From the NCBI GenBank assembly GCA_003573635.1, contig QUTJ01031721.1, positions 1-15,851 of the forward strand: a DNA stretch of 15,851 bases, in the 5' to 3' direction. A program made the translations under genes and the position numbers. The notes under the pieces are model-generated. The model worked only from the letters and a program-made list of their open reading frames with translations, was not told the origin of the DNA and ran no database searches. Below, one piece after another: positions 1 through 15,039 of this stretch; positions within the stretch are counted from its first letter, which is position 1, and every line of letters begins with the position of its first letter. The stretch comes from Goniomonas avonlea. Its lineage: Eukaryota > Cryptophyceae > Goniomonadida > Goniomonadaceae.

Positions 1-6
1 GACCAT

Positions 7-45
7 GCTCGTTGGAATCGCCTCCTTGCTGCGATTCCAACGAGC
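7..45. repeat. Perfect 14-bp inverted repeat (hairpin)
   Basis: GCTCGTTGGAATCG at 7-20 is the exact reverse complement of 32-45, separated by an 11-nt loop. It lies at the left edge of the window, at the start of the packaging-ATPase relic, upstream of its degenerate Walker A region. It could be a foldback from an insertion or rearrangement, or a structured element. The stem is seen directly; the role is unknown. Confidence 0.8.
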
Positions 46-529
46 TATTGAACGCGCAATTCCGATGTTGGTTTGCAACATCAGGTTCAGGCCGGGCGGC
101 TGTCGCCCCAATTCGCCATATCGGGCCAGATCATTCAAAATCGGAAAAAGGTTTCGACCGCTTTATACACGTTTTTTCTGGCTGTGTTATTGTGGTACAT
201 CCTTACCCAGAGAGCGCCGCAGAATGGAAAGATGTCACTGATGAAATCCGATCTGACATTCCTGAACTGGATCATATGAGTACGACGGAACCACCAAGAC
301 GACGGTAATCCTGGACGATGTTGAGGTTCGAGGACTTCCGAAAGAGAAGCTCCGCGTGCTGGACCGAACATTTGGGTGGGCTAGTACTCACAGGAATATG
401 TCTGCGGTGTTGACCCAGCAAGATATCTTTCAGTCACGCCCCTCAATCAGGAGAATGACAAACGTGTTCTGCGTGTGGAACATCCATGACTCTGACACAC
501 GGCCATACTTGCGAGGCGTATCGGATTGA
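12..529 (+). pseudogene. Degraded A32/FtsK-HerA-like viral DNA-packaging ATPase relic
   Basis: I read this as a broken copy of the genome-packaging ATPase carried by Polinton/Maverick elements, polinton-like viruses and large DNA viruses, which pumps DNA into the capsid. Two reading frames carry successive parts. The first frame (12 to about 270) has a P-loop-like TSGSGR followed by GFDRFIHVFSG, the spot where the family has its post-Walker A strand. The second frame (about 266-529) has the Walker B-like VILDDVEV and then THRNMSAVLTQQDIFQ and RRMTNVFCVWN, matching the family order of histidine/Ser sensor, Q-x-x-F and the conserved arginine-asparagine segment. The P-loop lysine is missing (GSGR) and a frameshift near 266-275 separates the halves, so it is unlikely to work. 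The family call rests on motif order, not on an alignment. Upstream sequence runs off the window. Confidence 0.5.
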
Positions 530-553
530 AGCGCGAAACACTTACTGCTCTGT

Positions 554-741
554 TTACATGCGCTCCTCACAGCCCATGTCAGGATCATCACACACTTCTG
601 CCTCCTCCATTTCTTGAATTCTGGCAATATCCAGAAGGAGCTGACGGTCGACCTCCTCCTTGCACCTAGGTGACATGCCCAAGTGCGTGCGGAGACCATG
701 GGGTCCAGCAAAGGGCCGGAGAATCTTGGAACGAAATACGT
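554..741 (-). pseudogene. Short zinc-finger-like fragment, possibly mobile-element derived
   Basis: On the minus strand an open frame of about 60 codons, bounded by stops, reads RPFAGPHGLRTHLGMSPRC and then a strongly acidic, leucine-rich tail ending at TAA (554-556). The GLRTHLGMSPRC segment resembles the second half of a C2H2 finger as seen in transposon and virus proteins, but the first cysteine pair is absent. There is no convincing start codon or splice acceptor. It sits next to the packaging-ATPase relic in the opposite orientation and could belong to the same dead element. I cannot name it, and it may be chance. Confidence 0.22.
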
Positions 742-1263
742 ATTAATACCAAAATTAAAAAATACCATTAATACCAGTACCCAGCTTGCATGGTCCGCAA
801 TGGAGATCAGCCACGAAAAAGGTGACTAACCCTCTACCTCTCAGTCCCGCACTGCTCACCCGTCTCGCAGATGCCCCCGCTGACGGCCGAAAAACAAAAA
901 AACGCCCTTGGGGCGAGGCTGCGTCCAAGGGAGGGTCAGCCAACGCGCCAACGGCCCAAGAACCTCCGTTTCGGCTCGACAGCGAAACGGGGCCCGGTAA
1001 GCCACCCCCCGTTTTTTTGCGTGCTTGTGGGGGGTAGTGACACCAGGGTGATGTGCCCAAGGTGCCACACCACCTGCAGGACTCAGGCTCAGCCTGGGCT
1101 GGCCTGGGTGTCTGCAGGACCCGACCAGGTGTGTCTTTGGTTGCTTCTGTCTGTTATGTATGCATTGCTTGTGTGTTTATTGCGTGTGCCCCAAAATATA
1201 GTGTTAACTTTCTGTCTGAGCACTCAGACTGGCAGAATACAGCATTTTATGAATTCTAATGTG
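742..1263. other. No gene seen; GC-rich stretch with nested inverted repeats
   Basis: No frame here looks like protein. Two local structures stand out. CCCTTGG (905-911) pairs with CCAAGGG (925-931). CCGTTTCG (966-973) pairs with CGAAACGG (983-990), and the overlapping AAACGGGG (985-992) can instead pair with CCCCGTTT (1007-1014), so the segment can fold in two ways. A run of T follows at 1011-1017. Further right, CTGAG and CTCAG form a small hairpin near 1216-1227. These could be ends or regulatory structure of an old element, or plain GC-rich repeats. Confidence 0.5.
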
Positions 1264-1690
1264 TCAGATCTTTACACTCGCAGAGATTGAAGCTTCAGAG
1301 ATTCCACAGAATGAGCAAGTGATAATGAAAATCAACGTGCCTAACGCGCACAACTTGATATAAAACACCTGTTCTGGTGAATTGCGTACGCTGCTTTTTG
1401 CTGACTGGGGACTCAGTGACTCGGAGATGCATGTTGGCACGGAGCTCCCAGTCATCATCTTTGACAATTTTTTCATGAACCAAACAACACATTTACAATG
1501 CCAACAGGAGTCGCTCAATTCATTCGATGCATATTTAATTAATTGCAAGCTTACCTCGGGTGGCCGATTGGGCCTGAAAAACTTACCCACGGAGCTCGCC
1601 TGCAAAAAAGAGCCGAGTGAGAAAGAAAAAATGAAGAAAAGAGGCTCACGTACATGGCACAGTCTCAATGCATATCTTACTTGTAGTTGA
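1264..1690. other. Candidate coding region, strand unresolved
   Basis: Both strands look protein-like. On plus, one frame runs from about 1271 to 1690 with a single internal TAA (1364-1366) and encodes segments such as LRTLLFADWGLSDSEMHVG. On minus, one frame is open from 1668 to 1264, and a second (1489-1295) contains DDDWELRANMHLRV. The minus strand also has splice-like signals: A|GTAAGA after the segment GTVTVDLCNGSSLNY (about 1685-1735), a T-rich acceptor ending TTTTTTGCAG before 1598, and GAG|GTAAGC at about 1554. The first two minus exons join in phase, but no downstream exon joins cleanly. I lean toward a minus-strand spliced gene or its relic. No family is recognised. Confidence 0.25.
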
Positions 1691-1737
1691 GGCTGGAACC
1701 GTTACACAGATCGACAGTGACTGTCCCCGATAGGACT

Positions 1738-2267
1738 GGAGATTATCGGCGCGGTCCTCACCCCAGTTAGCAGAGCCCTTAAAGCACCAGCCACGCAGGG
1801 TACAATGAAAGCTTCGGTCAGGAGGACCAAAAGTGACCGAGAAAATCAACTCAAACTAAGAAGGGAAATCTTCCGAGCTTACTGGCTAGTCTAGCATATC
1901 GGGGCCTAGATATGATCTTCAACTAGCAACTTGAACCCACTGTTTGCTGAAAAAATAATTTACGGCTCACTATTCAGGAACAAGTGGATCCTGTGCAGAT
2001 GTACAAGGACGGTTGAGCAACAATACACAAGAATGGAGTCGTCCAAGTCGCCACGGCACGGGACGTTATGCCCCGCAGGAGTATCCAGCATTGGCCCTCA
2101 GTTGCCTCGCTGGTCAAAACAGTTTCTGCTGTTCACACTGTGGCGCTAGCCTGAGTGATCATTCTTGGCTCAAAACAGAGATTCGTGCAGAGATTCGTGC
2201 CCACCCACACGCCCATGAAGTCCGGGGACAACCCGTGCCAGTGAAAGTCAAGTCAATCAGCTGCGCC
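1738..2267. other. No supported gene
   Basis: Only short open frames occur. One on plus (2013-2270) includes FCCSHCGASLSDH, which could suggest a zinc-binding motif, but it lacks a complete finger and any splice support. A 12-bp unit, AGAGATTCGTGC, is duplicated in tandem near 2178-2202. I see no RNA gene or promoter I can defend. Confidence 0.4.
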
Positions 2268-2369
2268 TAGAAAAGGGCGGACATCCGTTGCCCACATTAG
2301 AAAAGGGCGGACATCCGTTGCCCACACGAGGACTGCTCCTATAAAAGGGCGGACATCCATTGCCCACAT
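2268..2369. repeat. Three copies of a 30-bp repeat
   Basis: Copies lie at 2268-2297, 2298-2327 and 2340-2369. The first two abut exactly and differ only at the last base; the third follows a 12-bp spacer and differs at two positions. The core is AAAAGGGCGGACATCC followed by TTGCCCACA. Both spacings (30 and 42) are multiples of three, so on the minus strand the peptide VGNGCPPF recurs three times in frame in one ORF (2257-2520). It could be a small minisatellite, a repeated protein-binding site, or the relic of a peptide-repeat ORF. Confidence 0.9.
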
Positions 2370-2670
2370 GAAGAGTGCCCGCGTTTCTCCAGATGGGATG
2401 GTGTTTCAACATCTGCCCGACGCATTTGGTGCAATATGAAAATGTGAATGGCGATCGGGCCATGTGGTTCGGCGTGCCCGGGCGGTGCGGATGCGCACAG
2501 CAAGAAAGCGTGGCTTTCAAGAGAGCGTGGCAATCTTCTGCCTCTCAACTCGACTCACGGCGTCGGAATCCTATTCAGTTAGGCATGAGAGCGTTCACCA
2601 TCTAGGCAGGCATCCCACATCAGATTCAAGGAGGAAAAAATAAGAAACCATCCTCCCTCATTTTTGTTTT
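2370..2670. other. Spacer downstream of RAD50; nothing recognised
   Basis: This is the 3' flank of the minus-strand RAD50 gene. Small plus-strand frames are present but have no recognisable domain. No AATAAA is seen just past the proposed RAD50 stop; the flank reads A/T-rich at 2630-2670, which could hold a non-canonical polyadenylation signal. Confidence 0.4.
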
Positions 2671-10106
<7,436 letters not shown>

Positions 10107-10214
10107 TCCTCACCAACAGCAACGCGTGTCAGGCTGGTCTGCCCGTCCCGCCACTTTGGGTCTTGAGTTACGACGCTCATACAGGCAGGGTCGAAAGCAC
10201 TCTCGGCCTGAAGC
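10107..10214. promoter_or_regulatory. Divergent promoter region shared by RAD50 and the TBC RabGAP gene
   Basis: Only 108 bp separate the two start codons, which point away from each other, so the 5' ends and core promoters must overlap or lie within the neighbouring gene. No TATA box is seen. ACGCGT (10122-10127) equals the MluI cell-cycle box of yeasts. TCCCGCC (10146-10152; GGCGGGA on minus) resembles the core of an E2F site. Either would suit S-phase expression of a repair gene, but short GC-rich motifs arise often by chance and binding is inferred only. Confidence 0.55.
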
Positions 10215-13200
10215 ATGGATGGAGGATCGTCGCCTGACCCAGAGGTTCCGGAGCCTGAAGAAAGTACGACTGCGAAAGACACTGTCCACTCTCCTGAACC
10301 TGAAACTGACAAAGAGCTGTTGGCTGCCCCTGCGATTCCTGTGGCGGAACAGACAGAGGGACACCGTCCGGATGTGAGTACCGTCGATGGTGCCGTCTCG
10401 GCTGGGGAGGCAGAAGGGCGGGACGTGGAGGAACTCCCTGAAGATCGCGTTCGTATTGGTAGTGAAGATATGTCTGAGGGTGAACCTGATGTTTCGCGAA
10501 TGCGGGGCGTTCTGGACCAGTATGGGTTTGCGGTTCCCGCGCAGTACGTCACGCGTTATCGTGAGCAAACAGAGCTCCAAGCCACACGTCGAGATGCCAT
10601 TCGGGCACAATGGAAAGTATTATTATCAGAAGTGGGTGAAAAACCGAAGGATGTGCGGAAGCTCCTGCGCGGGGCTGTCGTGTCTGGCGTCACAGCAGAA
10701 TATCGGCCAGTCGTGAGTCGGACACTTGCTTGGACGAGAACTCTCACACCTATGCAGGTGTGGCCGCTGCTTTGCGGTGTACCAACTTATCAGAAACAAA
10801 AACCTGGTCTGTTTCAGCGTTTGATTAAGAGAGCGGAGCACGAGGAACGTCACGCGCAAATTTCGTTGGATTTGGACCGGACATTTCCGGGGCATCCGCT
10901 TCTCGACACGCAAGAGGGCATGGCTTCGCTTGAACGCGTGCTGACTGCGTTTGCTCTGTATGACCCTCACGTGGGTTATTGCCAGAGTACGAACTTCATG
11001 GTGCTGCCGAGATGCTGCCATGCTTCTTCTAATTCCCTCCAGGTCGGGCTGCTGTTAATCATGGACGTGACTGAAGAGGAAGCCTTTTGGATTCTTGTCC
11101 ATATTTCAAGGGTCATTTTGCCGGAATATTTTGCCCCGCCCATGCTTGGGACCTCCATCGATCACGAGGTTTTCAAGGGTGCGTTGTGTCTTTCGACACA
11201 CAGATCTCACACACTGCTCATACCCAGAGCTTCTAAATGCGCGAATGCCCGAGGTGGTGCAACTCTTGGACAAAATGCGCCTGGATGTCGCCATCCTGTG
11301 TGCACAGTGGTTTCTTTGCCTGTTCTCAAACCGCATGCCTTGCGAGGTCAGTGATGACTAAACGGTGCTCGCTCCTTCGTACTGTTTCCTGCATGCAGGC
11401 GTTCGACTTGATTTTTTTTCAGAAGGTTGCTCGGCAAGTCCAAGCTGCGCTGTGTGTCTCAAAATCGCCAACCTGATTGTCTCCAGTCACGGGTTCTCGT
11501 GCTGACTGACCCCTTGCTTTCAGACAGTGTGCCGTATCTGGGACTACATATTCTGCCGAGGTCCCCCGGCGATGTTTCAGGTCCGGCTCCATGGTTCACT
11601 TGCTAGGGAAGCAAGAAATGGATAGGTCCACTGATCGCACCCTCTATCTCGAGAGTGCCTACTTCCTGTCGCTGGTTTAGATCCGCTGGAAGACGTGGGT
11701 TTCGGTGATTAGCAATTACATCAGCGGTCACCCCCCAAAAATGTAGCCGACGGAATTACTCTACTTTCTCGCTCCAAATTGTTATTCGACGGAATTACTC
11801 TACTTTCTCGCTCCAAATTGTTATTCGATGACTACACGTGGCCAAACCAGCTGCCCACTGGTTTCCTTAAACCAGGCTGGTTTACAAAAAATAGGCACTA
11901 GACAACGCTGCCTGTGCGTCAAGTCGAAGATTCGCTAAGCAGACTAAATTGCATTGGTGTCAACTTGCGACAACTGAAATCGATTTCTTTGCTCAACAGC
12001 CGTCCTCACTCGCTCTTGCTCACTCGTGCTCCCTCTCGTCTCGTCTCTCTCTCACTCACTCTCTCATTATCTCTCTCTGCGCCTACTGTAACTGTGCCGC
12101 AGGTTGCTCTGGCAGTGATCAAGCAGCTGGAGCCAAGACTTCTTGCGTGTGAGGAGATGGGCGAAGTCATGGAGCTCTTGCGAGAGACCGAGGTGTTTCT
12201 GACCCCCCCCCCTCGTTATCCCGGCCCGTGTTTGCTCCTGTCCTGTACCGTTGTCCTTCTGTCCTGTTGTGCCTGTGTTTGCCATTGCTCAGAGTTGCCT
12301 CCGGATATTTCATTCCAATTGCCCCAGAACGCGCTTGAGATTGCCCCAGGCTGACTCCCCATGACAGCTATCATTGTTTGATGCAGACACATTGTTGGAG
12401 ACGGCTGTGTGCGAATTCACTGAGGTGATGGAGGTGCGCTCTCACGTTTTGAGGGAAGGCTTCTCAATGGAGGGCTTCTTAAGTGAGCAGATGTAGATCA
12501 GAGTCAGTGCGTATGATTCGAGGTGAGTGAGGCCTGTGTTTGGTTATTTCTAGTGATCTTGCATAGATGTCGATTTGCTGATCGTGTGAATTGTTAGTGG
12601 AGTGTGGCGAGGTGGACAGTGTTGGAATGTTTGTGCGAGTTCGGTGGCGTCTGTTTCTTCAAATTGAACAATACTCTCGTGTCGAGGCCGCACGCATGGA
12701 GAGAGCGGTGGCATGTTGAACATCGTCGAATCAGCAGTCCACCTCAGGTGCAAGATCTATTGTTTGGTGCGGGGCAACCGGTGCTCACTGGGTTGCCGTC
12801 AGCAGTGCATGCAGAGTACCGGCGTTGATCTTAGGCAAGAGAGCAAGCGCTGTCGTGGATGTGATATTCTCTGTCGATCTCAGGCTGTGCAGCGGAGCAG
12901 GATCCTGACATCTCGGTCAGTTATGTGATATCGCCTTGACTGACAGGTGTCCACCCTGCGTGCGGCCGTCCGACCCAAGGTTGTGCAGCAGTACACGGAG
13001 TGGCAGGCACGCGCACGCCCATCCGCTGGTCCGTTTGCCCGCCCCCCCCTTCTCTCTGCGTCTCTCTCGCCTCTTCGAATCTCACCTCCCCTCCTTCGAT
13101 CGTTTTCCCGAGCGCCTCCAGAACTTCCATCTTGGCATCGTTTAATTGACTTGTGCAGCGACGTCGGCGAGCGCAATGGCTGTAAACTTAAAGATGCAGG

Positions 13201-13277
13201 CGTCGCAGGCCATGGACCGCACCTTCTTTTCCCTCAAGGATTCGATCGCTAGCCTCAAACTCAACGAGCGTGCATGA
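10215..13277 (+). CDS. TBC-domain Rab GTPase-activating protein, GRTP1-like (about 9 exons)
   Basis: This protein should speed GTP hydrolysis by a Rab GTPase in membrane traffic. Exons: 10215-10712, 10758-11000, 11043-11178, 11228-11346, 11524-11580, 12103-12192, 12368-12424, then 12947-13028 and 13159-13277; phases agree throughout, giving about 466 residues. The first about 95 residues are acidic and low in complexity. The TBC domain follows: RKLLRG (about 147-152), the arginine finger ISLDLDR (IxxDxxR, R207), the glutamine finger VGYCQ (YxQ, Q242), then EEEAFWILVH, ILPEYFAPPMLG, AQWFLCLFSNRMPCE and TVCRIWDYIF, in the order of GRTP1 and related TBC proteins. Both catalytic residues are kept, so it is probably active. 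The 3' end is uncertain: a GC donor at 13007 joined to 13159 would stop at 13185 and give 428 residues, while a GTCCGT donor at 13029 gives the end listed. The donor at 11581 (GTCCGG) is weak. It is divergent from RAD50. Confidence 0.88.
11748..11825. repeat. Exact 39-bp tandem duplication in a TBC gene intron
   Basis: Positions 11748-11786 and 11787-11825 are identical and abut. They lie in the 522-nt intron between the exons ending at 11580 and starting at 12103. The identity suggests a recent duplication or an assembly artefact. Confidence 0.95.
11844..11883. repeat. Four-part alternating inverted repeat (AAACCAG/CTGGTTT)
   Basis: AAACCAG at 11844-11850 and 11869-11875 alternates with CTGGTTT at 11858-11864 and 11877-11883, so several 7-bp hairpins compete. 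It follows the 39-bp duplication in the same intron. Confidence 0.85.
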
Positions 13278-13556
13278 CAGCAGGTGGCGAGCATACCTCC
13301 TTCACGGTCTGGGAGCTCCGTACTCGTGATCTCCACAACGTGCGAACTGGTTGCTCACGATTGGCGAGTGCTGGATGTGGAGTCCCAGTTATGGCACACG
13401 TGCGATAAGTACTCAAATTTAGTGAGCGTGCAGGACAGCTGGCGAGCTATTCAATGCCTGAGATGCGATGACTCCAGTCGGCGAGTCGGCCAGGTCGTAG
13501 GAGTAAAGAGTCGACTGGGGGGCTTAAAGCATCGCGATCTGGTCGACAACGTTCAG
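13278..13556. other. Spacer after the TBC gene; partial internal duplication
   Basis: No gene is clear. A long plus-strand frame crosses it (from about 13284) but shows no domain and does not fit the better splice model to its right. A stretch around the proposed TBC stop codon (13266-13292) recurs at 13424-13447 with one substitution and a 3-nt gap. Confidence 0.4.
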
Positions 13557-13900
13557 CTCCAAAGCGGCGGACTGTCGTCCCAGAGAGCACACTGGCGCCC
13601 GATTGAAGCTCTTCATGATGACTGTGGGGTGGGGTGGGGCTTACTTTCGGTACATGTTGGTGGCTGGTACATGTTGTGCAGGTTGCACACACTGCGCAAG
13701 TGATCTCTTCTGGCAAAACTGTTTGCCCTGTAGAGCCAACGCAGATCCGTGGCGCAACTCCAGGTGCCAAATCGGTGAAGAGAGCTGAAAGAGGGAGGCA
13801 ACGTTTCAGCATCGCTGGGACAGGCAGTTATAACGTTGCTGTTGGCGTCAGCCACGAGCAAGCTCATCACAAGCCACCTGGAACGCACTTTCAGCCTTGA
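13557..13900 (+). CDS. Possible last two exons of an unidentified gene
   Basis: Two segments join in phase across a 58-nt intron of the compact type used elsewhere in the window: 13557-13623 (acceptor ACGTTCAG, encoding HTGARLKLFMMT at its end) and 13682-13900 (acceptor TTGTGCAG, stop TGA). The second encodes HTAQVISSGKTVCPVEPTQI, a basic stretch GAKSVKRAERGRQRF and FSIAGTGSYNVAVGV. I do not recognise the family. No upstream exons or start codon could be fixed; they could lie in 13160-13540, overlapping the uncertain TBC 3' end. It could also be noncoding, and an opposing minus-strand frame (13613-13987) cannot be excluded. Confidence 0.3.
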
Positions 13901-14104
13901 AACCATGCTTAGCCAGCACACGAACCCGAAACCAAACCAGAAGCGCCTGAGGTTATAGCCGAGCCAACATGACGCACCGGATTTCAAGATTTGTTAGGGC
14001 GGAAAGAGTTCATAACACCTGCGGCAGAGTTCTTGACTTGGGTCATCGATTTACACAAAATGTGCCCCAAAATGTCGACTATCGAAACTGGAGACAGGAT
14101 AACG

Positions 14105-14155
14105 GTATGTCAACGTCAAGTTTGAGTTTCGGATAAGCCTTCCCAACCAGCCCAG
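14105..14155 (+). other. Possible 5' UTR intron of SEC61G
   Basis: ACG|GTATGT at 14105 is a strong donor, and a pyrimidine-rich run ends in CCAGCCCAG at 14155, 15 nt before the SEC61G start codon. The 51-nt length matches the compact intron class here. Transcript data are absent. Confidence 0.4.
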
Positions 14156-14170
14156 CCACGTGTGCCCGAC

Positions 14171-14436
14171 ATGGAGGACAATTTGACCAAGTACGTGCTC
14201 AAGCCAACCGTCGATTTCTTCAAGGACAGCCGCAAGCTTCTTAGACGTTGCGCGAAGCCTGACAAGAAGGGTGCGTTTTCATGTTTGATGAGCTCAGTGT
14301 GTCCAATTGATCTGTTTTTGCAGAATTTCAGAAAATTGCGTTCGCTACCAGTGTTGGCTTCTTTGTGATGGGCTTCATCGGTTTCTTTGTGAAGCTGATT
14401 CATATCCCCATCAACAACATCATTGTTGGAGCCTAA
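14171..14436 (+). CDS. SEC61G: Protein transport protein Sec61 subunit gamma
   Basis: Sec61 gamma (SecE/Sss1 family) is the small tail-anchored subunit that clamps the Sec61 protein-conducting channel in the ER membrane. Two exons, 14171-14270 and 14324-14436, are joined through a split GAA codon over a 53-nt intron with donor GTGCGT and acceptor TTTTTGCAG. The product is 70 residues, near the human length of 68. The cytosolic amphipathic part contains [20 protein letters not shown], where the family has KDS..L..RC.KPD.KEF, and the single membrane helix [20 protein letters not shown] is followed by the highly conserved [12 protein letters not shown]. Nothing is missing. The start is the only ATG giving the family N-terminus. 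Confidence 0.97.
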
Positions 14437-14563
14437 AAACCTGTGACGCGACTTGGATCTCATTGAGTGTTGGCACACCTCGGGAGCGTTCATGACTGTC
14501 GTGTGAGGTAAAGGCGCATTTTGCGACCCTGGGTAGATTTTCACAGCAGCTAATGAAGCGCTC

Positions 14564-14902
14564 TTAGTTTGTTGTTGGCTGCTTTGCGCTCCGCAATCTC
14601 GGCCTTAATTGGCTCAGACATGTCAACATCCGTCCAGCCTTGGCTTGCCTTTCTTCTGCCATGTGACTCCAAGGCAGAACTAGCTTGTGCGGGAAGGTTG
14701 CAATCCTTCTTTCTTCCCGAAACTCTTTGGAGCTGCCACCTTTTTCGCCGCGGTCACCTTTTTGCACTCTTGATTCACACAAAAGGAAGCTTTTTTTCTC
14801 ATCGGAGGTAGCAAGAACATTAATCCATCCAAACCGAGGAAAGGGTGAGAACAGGGAGGGTTCGGGCAAGGGAAGGTAGAATGTCGCAAAGAATTCCAGC
14901 AC
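14564..14902 (-). CDS. Hypothetical 112-residue ORF, doubtful
   Basis: One uninterrupted minus-strand frame converges on SEC61G. It has a hydrophobic start and a charged middle (GDRGEKGGSSKEFREERR), with no known domain. A neighbouring frame on the same strand ends with MSEPIKAEIAERKAANNK and a stop at 14550-14552, which reads at least as well, so a spliced gene using parts of several frames is possible. I cannot decide between one ORF, a spliced small gene and noncoding DNA. Confidence 0.22.
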   Translation of the reverse strand: MLEFFATFYLPLPEPSLFSPFPRFGWINVLATSDEKKSFLLCESRVQKGDRGEKGGSSKEFREERRIATFPHKLVLPWSHMAEERQAKAGRMLTCLSQLRPRLRSAKQPTTN

Positions 14903-14904
14903 AC

Positions 14905-15039
14905 ACCATATATTAATTTTTAGCCTTCACAAAGGTATGACGCCTCCCATTCAAGCAGGGGTAATGCAGCACGCTGCGATTCGAACTTTTTCAAACCTCA
15001 CATTCTGCTTTCACGGGTCTTGCTGCGATCCAGTTGTTC
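14905..15039. other. 3' flank of the 15040-15629 gene; no gene seen
   Basis: Short spacer between two minus-strand models. It includes an A/T-rich patch around 14906-14925 (ATATATTAATTTTT) that could help 3'-end formation of the gene to its right. No conserved feature was recognised. Confidence 0.4.

Noticed and set aside
755-1060. Minus-strand frame of 101 codons and overlapping plus frames in the GC-rich spacer
   Set aside because: Pro/Gly/Ala/Arg-rich translations on both strands, explained by composition and inverted repeats.
2341-2348. TATAAAAG as a TATA box for a short frame starting at 2368
   Set aside because: The motif is part of the 30-bp repeat and the frame encodes only 23 residues without a domain.
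2268-2369. Three 30-bp repeats as a CRISPR array
   Set aside because: Two copies abut without spacer, the third spacer is only 12 bp, and the window is eukaryotic nuclear DNA.
11347-11523. Possible extra RabGAP exon (reading VARQVQAALCVSK)
   Set aside because: Joining 11346 directly to 11524 restores the conserved order of the TBC domain with correct phase, so this is intron.
12880-13176. Minus-strand frame of 98 codons
   Set aside because: Arg/Gly-rich shadow of the pyrimidine-rich intron and the exon of the RabGAP gene.
13447-13812. Minus-strand frame of 121 codons
   Set aside because: No domain, no splice support, and it conflicts with the phase-matched plus-strand exons.
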